In this document: positions 13,135 to 25,090 of the stretch, piece by piece
Position numbering within the stretch: the stretch's first letter is position 1
Layout: each line of letters opens with the position of its first letter
Program-made: the position numbers and the translations under genes
Notes under the pieces: model-generated
Told to the model about the DNA's origin: nothing
The model's database searches: none
Seen by the model: the letters and a program-made list of their open reading frames with translations, nothing else
Assembly: GCF_963583255.1 (NCBI RefSeq)
Contig: NC_084804.1
Location: 31,226,953-31,290,952 of the forward strand
DNA from: Pyrus communis
Lineage: Eukaryota; Streptophyta; Magnoliopsida; Rosales; Rosaceae
Length of the DNA: 64,000 nucleotides
Direction of reading: 5' to 3'

Positions 13135-13551
13135 CTGCTTCATGGAAAATTATGAAATTTTGAGACGTCCTCTTAGCTTCCTTCAATTGGCCTTACACCA
13201 AAACTCAATAGGAAAGTTGATTTATCATAGAAAAAAAAAAATCTCAAATGCATATATTGGTGAAATTGGAAAAATGAAAGTAAAAAGGCTCTTTTAAAAT
13301 CACTTCCTTAACAAAACTTAGAAATAATTGATTTGTCCTGAAAGAAATAAGGTTCGCCAGATAATGAAAGAACCACCCTTCTTGGCAGCTTTTGTTGGTA
13401 ACGTTTCAGAGGCATATGAACTTATCGATGAGTTAGAAATGGAAGCACAAATTTCAGGGCACTATACAATAAAAATTTAGTCGAATGTGCCCGTACATAT
13501 GTTGATGGAAAAAATTGAAGGAAATCATTTGAGGTTTACATCTGCTATGCA

Positions 13552-14794
13552 CAGTGTTTTAAAAGGCTCGCCTCAGGGCGTGCCTAGGCAGCCTCTGAGG
13601 CTAGGTGTTAGTGTTCCCGCCTTTGTTTTAAAGGAGTAGGCAAAAGGCTTTGCTGGAGACGCCAAGGCGACGGAGGCGAGCCTCAAGGCATCCAGACGTC
13701 TTGTTTGTCATTTTTTATTTATTTTTTAAACCTCCCAAACCCAAAATGACGTTGTTTGAGTAGGGGTTTTTAATTCCATATCTCATCTCTCTTCTTCAAT
13801 CGTGTCCTCTCTACCTTCTTCACTCCTCATTGGAACCTTCTTCACTCCTCATTCTTCCACGCATGCAATTTCACCAGAGCACACAGCAACATCAGCGGCC
13901 GCTAGCTTGGAGTAGCAACAGTCGCCAACTTCAGAGCAACACCACTGTCACCCAGCAACAGTGCCGTCAGCAAGCGCCCACAAATCCCCAATTTTAGAGG
14001 TTAGGGTTTCTGAAAAAGTTTGCGATTTTGATTTTTTTAATTTTTTTTTATATAGTTTGTGTGTGATCTTACTGACCTATGCTGTGCGATTTGATCATTT
14101 GAATGATTACTTGAGGGACCTACTGTGCTTACAAAACTGTTGTGCATAATATATAGATTTTATATAGTTTTGTGTGTAACTACAAATTACAAAACTGCTG
14201 TGCATTAGTAGGTTATAGACATATAAATGCCTAATTAGTAATTACACTAGTGTGAAAGTGTGAAGTCACGGTCCCTATAAAAGCCTAATTATTGTTTGTA
14301 TAGTATGTTCATATAATTATAAGAAGTCAAGACATATACTTTCACGGTCCTCATGTAAGTGTGAAGTCAAAACATATAAATGCCTAATTATATAGTTTAA
14401 ATAGTATGTTCATGTGGCCTAATTATATAGTTTTGTTTATATATTATTTAGGCATTGAAGAATATGCATTAAAATGCTTGTATTTTGATTTAGATGAAGA
14501 GGATTTGGATGAATGATTAATTTCTTTATTTGTATTACCTTTTGAATGATGAATTTGGATGATATCACCTTTGAATGATGAATTTAGATGATATTATCTT
14601 TTGAATGACTATGAATTTGAATGATAAATTGAGAATAGACGTTTATTTTACAAAGTATTATTTTTTATACAATTATATGTATAATATATAAAACATATAT
14701 ATTTAAAAAATTTAATCCCGTGAAAGTTCGCCTCATGTCTAAGTGGGGCTATCCCTCGAACGCTTCATCCACGCCTCGGCCTTTTAATACATTG
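13552..14794. mobile_element. Non-autonomous hAT-like DNA transposon
   Basis: The ends CAGTGTTTTAAAAGGC (13552) and GCCTTTTAATACATTG (to 14794) are imperfect inverted repeats. They are flanked by an 8-bp duplication with one mismatch, GCTATGCA at 13544-13551 and GCTGTGCA at 14795-14802. Sister copies of the host repeat (near 16300 and 16915) lack the insertion and show the uninterrupted site. The 1,243-bp interior has no transposase. An 8-bp TSD and CA(G) ends fit the hAT superfamily. Confidence 0.75.
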
Positions 14795-15884
14795 GCTGTG
14801 CAAATGTAAGTTTTGAACTAATTTTCCTTCTGTGTTTAATGCATAAGTTCTTTTTTATTTTTAATACTAATAGTTTTCTATATTATTGTTTAAATGCAGG
14901 ATTACACATGACATCATTTTAGTTATTTTCCTGGAGTCGAGTATGTTATGGACTGCCAAAATAATTCTTGCTGTTGTCCATACTTCCCTCGAATGAAATA
15001 TTTCAAAATGACCAAATGGGTCTTTTATATGGGATCTAGCGCTTTTACTGCAACCCCGGTGTTTAAAAATATATGTATCGGTGGAAATATCGATATACAA
15101 ATTTGTAGAAATATTGATGGATAAATCCATATAGATTTCCATATCGGTTGCTTTTGATGGAAAACATGAAAAATTTTAAATGAAACTTGTGTTTGGACGA
15201 AATATAAGAGTTTCTCAATATTTAACATATACGTTTAAAACATTGACAAAATCTGTCGATTTTAATCGAAATTTAAGAGTTTTTCTAGTAGGTACTAAAG
15301 TTTAGACTTCATCCCTTTTCCCATATCTTTCTTTGATTTTATGGATATTTCTATGAAAATATCGACTATATTGAAGAAATTTCAAACACTGACTGCAATC
15401 AATTACTTCGAAAACAAATATGGTAGAAGTGTTACACAATTGAGTTCTGGGTTTTTGTGCAACTTACCCATTGAACAAGAAAGATTAAAGTATAGCAAGT
15501 TCCATGTTTTGTTCAAAATTGGACTAAGGAGTCCTACTACTGGTCCACCTTTCAGGAGTACGTTTTTATATTATTATATTATATAGAATTTATTTTAGTT
15601 GGATAAATATTATAAATATCTAATATCTGTACTGTTATAAATATTGATAAATATCTAATATCTTACCGACGCAGTTACTAGGAGGAGTAATTTTCATGGA
15701 ACACCATCATCATTGTTATTATGAAAGACAAGATATTTATAGGGTCCGATTCAAGGATTTTAGCACGTTCTAGTGATAAAAAACAAAATAATTTGCTATG
15801 AAGGAAAGAAGGTTTCCCATATAATGAAAGAACCACTTATATTGACGGCTTTTGCTAGTAAAGTTTTGGAGCCATATGAACTTA

Positions 15885-16181
15885 GGTATCGTTTGATATG
15901 CAGACGGGACGGGACGGGACAGGACGGAACGGAACGAAACGGAGCGGGAGCAAAGATACCCTCGGATGGAAATAAGGAGGAAGAAGAGGGAGACGGATAT
16001 GTTATAATTTTGTGTTCCATGGATGTGGAACGAGTCGTTTTAGGGGGGTGAGGTGGAACGAAAATTCACCCAAAACTCGTCCCGTGGAACAGCTCGTTCC
16101 ACCCGTTTTAGGCGCACCAAATGTAGGACGGAACGCCTTGTCCCACTCTGTTCCGTCCCGTCCCACGTACCAAACGGTACC
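15885..16181. mobile_element. PIF/Harbinger-like MITE, TTA target duplication
   Basis: The ends GGTATCGTTTGATATGCAG and its near-complement ending CAAACGGTACC (16181) form terminal inverted repeats, with GGGAC-rich subterminal sequence. The 3-bp duplication TTA is at 15882-15884 and 16182-16184. The paralogous sites at about 13420 and 16790 read through without the element and carry a single copy of the duplicated bases. No coding sequence. Confidence 0.8.
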
Positions 16182-16614
16182 TTATTGATGAGTTAGAATT
16201 GGAAGCACAAATTCCAGAGCACTACACAATAAAAATTTAATCCTTTATTTCTGTAAATATACAGAAAAAATTGCAGGAAATCATTTGAGGTTTACATTGC
16301 AAATGTAAGTTTTAAACTAATTTTCCTTCCGTTTAATGCATAGTTCTTTTTAATTCTTAATACTGATAGTTTTTTTTCCTGAAATTGAGCATGTTATGGA
16401 CTGCCAAAATAATTCTTGTTTTATTCATACATCCCTCGATTGAATTATTTCAAAATGACCGAAGGGGTCTTTCGTATGGGAACCAACGCTTTTACTGCAA
16501 CCAATATTTAAAATATCGGTATCAATGAAAATATTAATATACAAATTTGTATAAATATCAAGGCATTATCGATTTCGATATCGGCTACTTTTGATGGAAA
16601 ACATAAAAATTTAA

Positions 16615-16750
16615 GGGGTGTGATATCCACACACCTTATTTTACTTCTCACACACATTTTAATTTTTGACCGTCAGATCGAATGAATTAAAGAAGATCAA
16701 CGAATATAAATTATTAAGAGACATGTAAAAAATAAAATGGGATGCGTAGT
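16615..16750. mobile_element. Short transposon-like insertion beginning GGGGTGTGATATCCACACACC
   Basis: The left edge carries GGTGTGATATCCACACACC, a self-complementary end seen in small plant DNA elements. The right end is not well preserved. It replaces the sequence expected between block R of one copy and block Q of the next, so it marks a rearrangement junction. Confidence 0.4.
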
Positions 16751-16925
16751 ATTGGCAACTTTTGCTGGGAAAGTTTTAGAGGTAGATGAACTTATTGATG
16801 AGTTAAAATTGTAAACACAAACCCCAGGGCACACCATCCAATAAAAATTTAATCCACTGTGCCCTTGCATATATATAAAAATTGAAGGAAATCATTTGAG
16901 GTTTACATCTACTGTGCAAATATAA

Positions 16926-17284
16926 GGGGGTGTAATCAAATTCGGATTTTAGAGGATTTTAGAATCGATTCAAATCTAAGTGTAGTCAATTAAAAGATTT
17001 TAAAGCATTTTAAAATCCATCCAAATCTAAATGTATTAAAAAAAATTAAGATTTTGGAGAATTTCAGTAAGTTGTGAATTTTGTAGGATTTGAGAGTAAA
17101 AAGTATTTATAACCAAGAGTAAAAAGAATACAACATCACCCCCGAGGATTTCAAATCCTTCCACCACAATCCATTCAAATTCTTTAAAATCTATATAAAT
17201 TTTGTAGGAGTCTTTGATCCTCTTAAATCCTATCAAATCTATCACTTTTAAAATCTTTTAAAATCTTAGTTTGACTACACCCCC
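16926..17284. mobile_element. PIF/Harbinger-like MITE, TAA target duplication
   Basis: The ends GGGGGTGTAATCAAA (16926) and TTTGACTACACCCCC (to 17284) are inverted repeats. TAA is duplicated at 16923-16925 and 17285-17287. The sister copy near 16300-16315 shows the empty site (AAATGTAAGTTTTAAAC). The ~360-bp body is AT-rich, partly palindromic and non-coding. Confidence 0.82.
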
Positions 17285-18500
17285 TAAGTTTTAAACTAAT
17301 TTTCCTTCCGTGTTTAATGCATAAGTTCTTCTTAATTTTTAATGCTGATAGTTTTTTATTTTTTATTTTTGTCGAAACTGATAGTTTTCTATGATGTTGT
17401 TTAATATGCAGGATCAGGACTTATTTTAGCTATTTTCCTGAAATCGAGCATGCTATGAGCTGCCAAAACAATTCTTGTTGTTGTCCATACATCCCTCAAA
17501 TGAAATATTTCAAAATGACCGAAGGGGTCTTTGGTATGAGATCCAGCTTTTTAACTGCAATCAATGTTTAAAATATTGGTATCAGTAGAAATATCGTTAA
17601 ATAAATTTGTAGAAATGTCGATGGATTATCGATTTCGATATCGGCTGCTTTTGATGGAAAACATGAAAATTTAAATTAAACTTGAGGGAATGTCAAACAT
17701 TGGTTTGGACGAAATATAAGAATTTTTTTAATATTTAACCAATATGTCAAAAATATCGACAAAATCTGCCACTTTTAAAATGATTACCTAAAAAAATAAT
17801 GTCGAAAGTATCAAAGAAATTTCAAACTGACTACAATCAATGACTTAGAAAAACAAATATGGTGGAAGTGTTATGCAATTGAATTTGAGTTTTTATGCAA
17901 CTTAGCCATTGGACAAGAAAAAGTAAAGGATGACATGTTCCATGTTTTGTTCAAAGCTGGACTAAAGATTCCTACTACTGGTTCAGCTTTCAGGAGTAGG
18001 TTTTTACACTATATATTATTTATTTTAGTTGGGTAAATATTGATAAATATCTAATATGTTACTGTTTGACAGTTAATATGATAATCAACGACACATGTTG
18101 TTTCTGATGAACTTATTTTCGTAACAGCTTATCAAAGAGATATACGAGGGTATACGAGAATGGATATCATTTATTCATGATAAAGTGTGCTTGAGGGAAA
18201 TGATAAAGCACTAATTATGTTTAAAATTCTCCATGAGTATACTTTTTTTTTAGCCCTTGTTATTGAATTATATGAAATGAAATTCTTTAAATGTCTACTC
18301 TATATTTATTTTGTGTTTTACATACAAACAGTTTCATGGAAAATTTCACTGGCCTTACGCCAAAACTCCTCCGGAAAGTTGATTTATTATAAAATAAAAT
18401 AAAAAACATCTCAAGTGCGCAGATTGGCGAAATTGAGAAAATGCGAGTGGAGGAACTCTTTTAAAATCCCTTCCTCGACAAAACCTAGAAATAATTGATA

Positions 18501-19093
18501 AGAAAATATAAGAAATATAATGCATCTATGAATGGACATTATGTTAAACTGTCGTGGCATATGTGTTGTATTTAATAAGTTTGGTTGTATTTTGAACAAA
18601 TAATATAATATTTTAACAAGGTTATTAACTTATTATTATGCCTCATTAATATATAAACTTTGTTTTGTGTATATTGCTAGTGAGTACATACATTCAAGAT
18701 CTTGCAAAAATATTGTGGGGTCTTCTGACAACATAGCCTCCCACATATCCATCAATGCTTTATAAAAAGTTATGAACCGGATGAAAAAGCACTATCTCCA
18801 TATCATCACGTGTAAAGAGTGTTTTAAACATTGTTTGTTTGTTTCATAAATAATTTTAAGGTGCATTTCCATTTATTTATATGGATATTCCACCAAAAAT
18901 TGCTCTGTTGCTGTGTCTTGGTCAACTGTAAAGAGAGGAGGTTTGACTCTTTAAAATTGAGCAGTTTTCCTCAGGATACTTTATAATTGATTTATGGAAT
19001 TCCGTCCTTATGATCGGAACTGTTTATATTATAAATCACTTAGTAAAGATCATTTCTACAAAAAATCTATTGAAAACAAGGTTGTTTAGTCCC
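18501..19093. other. Intergenic stretch
   Basis: AT-rich sequence between the degenerate repeats and the broken gene. Nothing recognised. Confidence 0.4.
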
Positions 19094-19704
19094 TTAATTA
19101 TAGCAAATAGACAGACAGTTCATAATTTTTTTACTAGAGGCCACCACACCGGCCTCGGTCTTCAGGCCACCACCTTGATTAAGATCTCGCAGTCGCTCCA
19201 GATCTTCCTCAAGCTTGTCCTTTGGAAAGTCTAGGAGTAGTGCATCAGGATGATCGGTCTGGTGATGATGATAGAAACACTGCCCGGAGAAAGAAAATTG
19301 ATCATCAGTAACATGTCCAGGAGTAGTAGTAGTGCTACCCAACTGGTGGTAAAGGGGAGTGTGTCGACATCCAGTACTGCCAATGGTGATGAGAACACGT
19401 CTTCAAAATTCAAGTCCTCCGGTTTGGAGATTACACCATCTTTCAGCCACGGAAAATCAAATACTCCTAATGCCAAGTGGGTTTCTGAATCCGATATTGT
19501 ATAACTGCTACTAGTACTGCTAGTGCTGCTGCTGTCGCTGTTGCTGTTGCTGTTGTATTCAAGGTCGTTTTTTAAGTCCAACATACCGCAGTTAGGATCG
19601 ACTTAATTTTTCTTTGCATGCTTCTCTAATGAAGAATAAGAAGAAGAAGAATTGTTGTTGTCTTCATCTCCTCCTCTTACTCTCTGTTTGCTGTCACACT
19701 CCAT
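19094..19704 (-). pseudogene. Broken unrecognised plant gene (Ser/Asn/Asp-rich acidic protein)
   Basis: From an ATG at 19704 the minus strand encodes a polar N-terminus with a Ser run, then meets an in-frame TAA about 34 codons in. The same frame reopens (ATG at 19584) through a Ser/Thr-rich tract and the ordered-looking segment HLALGVFDFPWLKDG followed by EDLNFEDVF. Near 19340 the sensible reading moves to another frame (FSFSGQCFYHHH, then a charged helix-like LEEDLERLRDL), which ends at 19094. The composition differs from random intergenic frames, so I think this was a gene. I do not recognise the family. It could still be functional from 19584 with a shorter C-terminus. Confidence 0.5.
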
Positions 19705-19740
19705 GATTTTTAACGAAACCCTCCCTGCTAATGAAAAATT

Positions 19741-21494
19741 ACGTACATATAAATCAATATCAAGATACTTCGACAAAGAAAAATAAAAATATCACGATAT
19801 ATGGACTATTAAATATTAATACAATGAAACAAACTTAGGGAGAGTTAGCAAGTGCAACGCTCCTCTTCTGATTTGATTTACGGGTTTAATTCGTCCACAA
19901 TATATATGAGGAAAATACATAGCAAAAGAATGCACAGCTAACAATGTTAGTGCTAATACAAACGGGAAATTTTTCACACAACTTAAAGCTTAAAGTTGAT
20001 TCATGAGCAAGGACACATGCTGATTAAAATCAGGTGGCTAGGCTACAGGTCAAATTATTAGCTAGATGCTTAATTTAAAAGTGGCAAGGAAACATACGTA
20101 TATATACAGAAATTTTGAAAATATATAAAGCGAATGCATGAGCTGAATGCAGGAAAAAGATGAACCCTAAAAAGTGTGACCTTGAGGTTCAAAGATCGAA
20201 TTGAAGTGGTATTAAAGAGCGAGTCTGACCTGATGGTAATGCTGAAACTTTGAATATCAAATCTATCTAAGGGTCATGCAAATTCTAGTGCTACTTATCG
20301 AAACATGTCATTCATTACGTACCTGTATATTGGGCTTAGGCTGAGGGTGACGCTGAGGTTGAGGCAGTTTGTATATCTGAGTTGTTGTTGAATGAATGTA
20401 ACATCTGCTGGCTTGAGAAGAATGGTGATTACAAAAGAGTTTTGCTCACAAGCTATGCAATTTTCAGCTAAACCATCTCTAAGCACACGTAAACACACGC
20501 AGACTTCCATCACCCTTTTTACCCGCCCATCTCTTCCCCTTTGCAAGAATGAAATGAAACAGATGGGTTGGGTTTGTTCCTCCTTTTGTGCTCTGTTCCT
20601 TTCTTTCTTGCCTCTCTATTTTTTCAGTTTCCAACTTTCCAAATACCACAGGCAATCAGCACATCCAATCTTTTTCTACCTTGCTGTTTCTTCCTCTTTT
20701 TGTCTCCACTAGTTTTGCCATGTCGTACAATTTCGTTCAGAAAAAGCTAAAAAGATGCAAAAGCAATCAAGTTCATTCTATTTTATTGTCTAACAAAACT
20801 AGGTATTAACTCATAGCAGATCCTGATCTCCATCTAACAAAGAAATTGAACTGACTCTCTGTAGGATTAGAAAAGGAGTGAAGGTATCCACAGTTGAATT
20901 CAAGAAATAAAAAGTTCATCAATTGTTTATTTTTATTTTTATTTTTTTATTTATTTTTTTGAGAAAAAACTAATTCATCAATTGTATTCAAGAGACGAAA
21001 TATAGAAATTCTGCATATCTTAGTTGTAAAATAGGATATAAATTGAATCTTTTACAGGGCCCTTCGTCGGTTGTTGCACTTCAGAGCTCACCGTATGCAG
21101 AAACCTTACATGTCGTCAGGTAGTATTCATGATCTTCAATACACCAGAAAAAAAATTAACTTGCATCTCACCTTTTTGTCTCTGTGTCATCTATTTTTGG
21201 TGTTCATAATTCACAGCATTTCAGCACACATTTTTCCTAGCATAGCCCATGAGGTAACAACTGCGCAAATAACATTTCGCTACCTTGAACTTGAAGTTGC
21301 TTCTGGAAGGCACCATTGGCATTAACCATTTTACAATTTGTGTGTGTAGAAGTCTCAAATTCCTCTTCTCACTTTAAAGAGGAAGCTTTTTTCATCACAG
21401 ATCACAAGCACGTAAAACACAGGGGACTCGAACATGAACAGCCAGGTAATGGGTTAATTTTGTATGCAATGCAACTAGGACCATGAAATTAGCA
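19741..21494. other. Intergenic region downstream of the PPR gene
   Basis: AT-rich, with an (ATTTTT)-type low-complexity tract at about 20930-20960. The bases just below 21495 would hold the 3' UTR of the PPR gene. Open frames on both strands look like chance. Confidence 0.4.
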
Positions 21495-23546
21495 CTACCA
21501 GTAGTCCCCACAAGAACAAGAGCCATCACGGAAATGATGGAACCGATTGGTGTCCCTCACAATGATTTCTCTCCCTTCTACCTTCGAAACGAACTTGATT
21601 GCTGAATGACAATCACCACAAACCCTGATGTTCTTCTTAATCCGTATGGTGGAGCCAGGAGGAGTGTTAAGAAGTGCAAATGCTAGAGCAAGCTTCTCAC
21701 TATGGTACTGCAACTTGAATTCCCTCTCCTGCTGGTCCACATAGAAAAGTACATGGCTAGTGTCTGGGACGTATCCAATCTCCTTTATCTTCATGCTAAT
21801 CATCTCCCACATCCTAAGGATCTCTACTCTTTGCGGATGAGCATCATCGTTCGCTACAAACATGTGGACCGCATTCTCGATGTCCACCCAACTACAAGCA
21901 GGTTCCTTTTTCACCCCACCCTCTTTCATCTTCTTCCTCACATTTGCTGCGTCAATCCATCTGCCAGCAGAGGCATAGATATTAGAAAGTATGACATGGG
22001 GCCCTGAATCATGGGGATCCAGCTCAAAACTACGTTCCGCAGCATAAGCACCCAACTCTATGCTCTTGTGCATCCTGCAAGCACCTAATAAGGCTCCCCA
22101 AACAGCTGCAGTAGGTTCAATCGGCATTTCTCTTATGAACTTCTCAGCTCGATCAAGCAGATTTCCACGACCAAGAAGATCAACAATCGTCACATAGTGT
22201 GAAACCTGTGGTTCTATGTTGTACTGTTTCATCAAGTCAAAATAATATTGTCCTTCATCCAAGAGACCGGCATGGCTACAGGCAGTAAGAACACAAAGAA
22301 AGGTTATATCATTAGGTTGGATTCCAATTTTCAACATTTCTTCAAACCGTTGCACAGTTTCCTTTCCAAGCCCATGCTGGGCATATCCAGTAAGCATTGA
22401 ATTCCAAGAAACGACGTCTCGTCTAACCATCCTATCAAAAACCTTTTTTGCATCCTCAATGCTGCCTGATTTGGCATACATATCGAGAAGAGTATTCCCC
22501 ACAAAAGCGACGAGGGTAACAGCCGATTTGATCATGTGGGCATGAACCCACTTCCCTTGCTCTAGAGACCCTGCACTAGCACAAGCAGTCAAGACGCTAG
22601 AATAAGTGAAATGTGTAGGCTTGAAGCCCTCCCTCAGCATCTTCCAGAACAACTCGAGTGCATGCTGTCCTTGAGCCTTCCTAGCATGCCCAGCAATCAA
22701 AGCATTCCAGGACACCTCATTCTTGGTGTCCAAGGCATCAAAGACCAACTGGGATTCATCCATATGGCCACACCTAGCATACATGTCCACAAGAGCAGTG
22801 CCCACATAGACATTGGAATCAAGACCGTACTTAAAGCAATAAGTGTGAAGCAGCCTGCCATGATTGTCATCAGAGACAGCACCAGAAGCTTTCAACAAGC
22901 TAGATAAGGTGAACTGGTTGGGTTCCAGCCCATGGCGGAGCATCTCAGGAAACAAAACAAGGGCATCCTGAGGTCGGTCGTGTTGAGAATAGCCAGAAAT
23001 CAAGGCAGTCCAAGTGACCAAATCCTTGTGAGGCATTTGATCGAATAGGTTGTGAGCATCGTCCAAACTGCCACATTTGACATACATGTGAAGGATGGTG
23101 TTGCGGATGGGAAGGTCATCTTTAAATTGAGAAGTAAGGATGTGTGAATGCACAATTCTGGCTTGTTTAAGTTGGGCTGTCTGGGTGCACCGGTGTAGCA
23201 GCTTATTGTACAGAGTCCGGTCCGCTTCCAAAGAGCCACAATTCACCAAGTCAAGAACATGAAGCCCTGTTCCTGAAATATGGAGGCTGCTGCGGAGAAG
23301 GTCCTTGTCTTGGATGATACGAGAAGCAAACCAGTCTTCGTCTTCTGAAGTTTCAGAGTCTTCATCCCCAATTAATTTGGCGCACGAAGCCTGAGTTGCA
23401 GACAATGTCCCAAACCGTGCTGATAATGAAAAGAGTTTTTGAATGCCAACAGCAGCGGCAGCATTGTTGTAGTTGTACAGAAACGGCAAGGCCTTGGATT
23501 GACTTCCCAAAATATGTCTCTTCATTAGATTACATTGGTTCATCAA
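21495..23546 (-). CDS. DYW-subgroup pentatricopeptide repeat protein, orthologue of Arabidopsis At3g24000 (mitochondrial)
   Basis: An RNA-binding organelle protein of the PLS-DYW class; such proteins bind single transcripts and direct C-to-U editing (family knowledge). It is a single 683-codon exon, as usual for the family; the Arabidopsis relative has about 630. The first ~110 residues are variable and include the presumed targeting sequence. PPR repeats then run to about residue 480, for example NTILHMYVKCGSLDDAHNLF and NTLLDMYAKSGSIEDAKKVF. E/E+ motifs follow (HVILSNIYASAGRW, GGVKKEPACSWVDIE). The DYW deaminase domain carries HSE at 615-617, CGDCH at 643-647, CSC at 677-679 and the terminal DYW. 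All zinc and catalytic residues I can check are present, so it should be active. I took the first ATG; the target RNA cannot be inferred. Confidence 0.94.
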   Translation of the reverse strand: MMNQCNLMKRHILGSQSKALPFLYNYNNAAAAVGIQKLFSLSARFGTLSATQASCAKLIGDEDSETSEDEDWFASRIIQDKDLLRSSLHISGTGLHVLDLVNCGSLEADRTLYNKLLHRCTQTAQLKQARIVHSHILTSQFKDDLPIRNTILHMYVKCGSLDDAHNLFDQMPHKDLVTWTALISGYSQHDRPQDALVLFPEMLRHGLEPNQFTLSSLLKASGAVSDDNHGRLLHTYCFKYGLDSNVYVGTALVDMYARCGHMDESQLVFDALDTKNEVSWNALIAGHARKAQGQHALELFWKMLREGFKPTHFTYSSVLTACASAGSLEQGKWVHAHMIKSAVTLVAFVGNTLLDMYAKSGSIEDAKKVFDRMVRRDVVSWNSMLTGYAQHGLGKETVQRFEEMLKIGIQPNDITFLCVLTACSHAGLLDEGQYYFDLMKQYNIEPQVSHYVTIVDLLGRGNLLDRAEKFIREMPIEPTAAVWGALLGACRMHKSIELGAYAAERSFELDPHDSGPHVILSNIYASAGRWIDAANVRKKMKEGGVKKEPACSWVDIENAVHMFVANDDAHPQRVEILRMWEMISMKIKEIGYVPDTSHVLFYVDQQEREFKLQYHSEKLALAFALLNTPPGSTIRIKKNIRVCGDCHSAIKFVSKVEGREIIVRDTNRFHHFRDGSCSCGDYW

Positions 23547-25090
23547 TATGGACTATGGACGTGTGTAGATACAAACTTTCTGCCAGAAAAAGTCCACCAG
23601 TTGTTTCAATTTCAACTCTCATTTCTGCAACCCAACAACCTGCACAAAAGGATTCCCTCAAGTCAATGTATAATCAAATACAACCCAGCTGCATCACAAT
23701 TTGTTACAAACTGATAACACCTTAAGATTCATTCCCGCACATCCAAAGTTCTGTTCCAGCAAACAAATATGCCTTAAAACAAAAAAGTTCAACAGATTAA
23801 CCAAACAAATAGCATTCTCACGGTACGTAAAAAATAAAAAATAAGAACGCCCATTTTTCAAGAAAACCCGACAGCAAAAGTGTTAAAACGAACAACAACG
23901 ACTGTTAATAACTTAATATATATGTGTGAGTGTGTATACCAAAGCAATGAACCAAGGTAAATTTCATTAATAACACAATGAGAATTAATCTTACATGACT
24001 AAACCTATAAAACAAAGGCAGCACTCCAGAGTATGGCGGTTATTCCGCTAAATATAACATTGATGTCTCACTATTCAATAAACAGAACAGAAAATTTACT
24101 TCCCACACTTGATACTTTTATGTTTAAATACCATTACATATTGCTTTTTTCTTCATCATCGGCCACCCATGACATGAAGGTGCAGAGAAGCAGTGTTACA
24201 ATACATTATTGTATTACCAGACACAAAATTTAGGAACTTATTCAACTCCTTCCTCATACATCGTGTCTTGCCTCTTTTGAATTTGCATCGAACTCTTATC
24301 CATATCATCCATAAGCACTAACACTAGATAAAAAATAGTAATGAAAATTAACAACATATATAACACCAAATGAGACAAAAAACAGCGCAAAAAATCTTCC
24401 TAGCAGCCAACAGTAAGTATCCATGGTTGAGTTAACCGCAACCCAAATGTTTTTAGTTAATAAGATCAAGACAAATATAAGATATTTACCTATATATTTA
24501 GAAACAAGTCAAATGGACATGGCATTTACCCATATACTCCCCCAATATGCATCTCTGATAACAACCTTAAAAGCCAAGAAATTTAATAAATACGTAGAAG
24601 CCCACTAACCTGGACACTACTTAAATTTTTAAGACGAGAAATCATAAATAAAACCATGTCCAAAGCAAAGAAAAGTGATATGAATCCTGTAAAAAAAAAA
24701 TACATTTCATAAGAAGATGGCAACACTCTGTACTTTTATAGCTGTTAAAAATATATATATATATATATTAACGTTAACAGATTTAAATAGAAGATGAGAA
24801 AGAAAGAAAAGCTATTAATTAACTTGAATGAATCCTATAGTCTGCAAATTTCAGTAATAAATAATAAAGAAAAGGAGAGCACATATAATGGAAACAGTGA
24901 AACTGTAATCGTCCTGACTTGCCTATTTCAGTTTCATAAGGTTTTGATATCATCCAGATCCCAGATTTTCTTCAGGTCTAGCTCTTCCCTAGTTAAACAA
25001 TATTTCTTAAACAAAAGACAACCTTTTTCATGAAAAAAAAAAGGTAACATAGACTGGCAAGTCGCACATATAGAGAGAGCGAGAGAGGGA
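23547..25090. other. 5' flank of the PPR gene
   Basis: AT-rich DNA with an (AT)n microsatellite at about 24750-24770. No gene is evident. Part may be promoter or 5' UTR of the PPR gene. Confidence 0.4.

Larger units (their letters stand above)
13135..18500 (+). repeat. Degenerate tandem copies of a multi-block unit, interrupted by transposons
   Basis: Four recognisable blocks recur in order. P: about 13135-13350 and 18325-18500. Q: about 13365-13551, 15823-16300 and 16752-16925. R: about 14803-15240, 16300-16615 and 17288-17720. S: about 15360-15570 and 17810-18005. Q contains an exon-like stretch reading ELIDELEMEAQ in one copy, and S reads FHVLFKIGL or FHVLFKAGL. Block R starts with GTAAGTTTT and contains a pyrimidine-rich TTTAAATGCAG, as an intron would. 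This suggests duplicated pseudogene pieces, but I do not recognise the parent gene. Stops and indels interrupt every copy. Confidence 0.65.

Noticed and set aside
21702..22907. Plus-strand frames of ~100 codons inside the PPR gene
   Set aside because: Antisense shadows of the PPR coding sequence.
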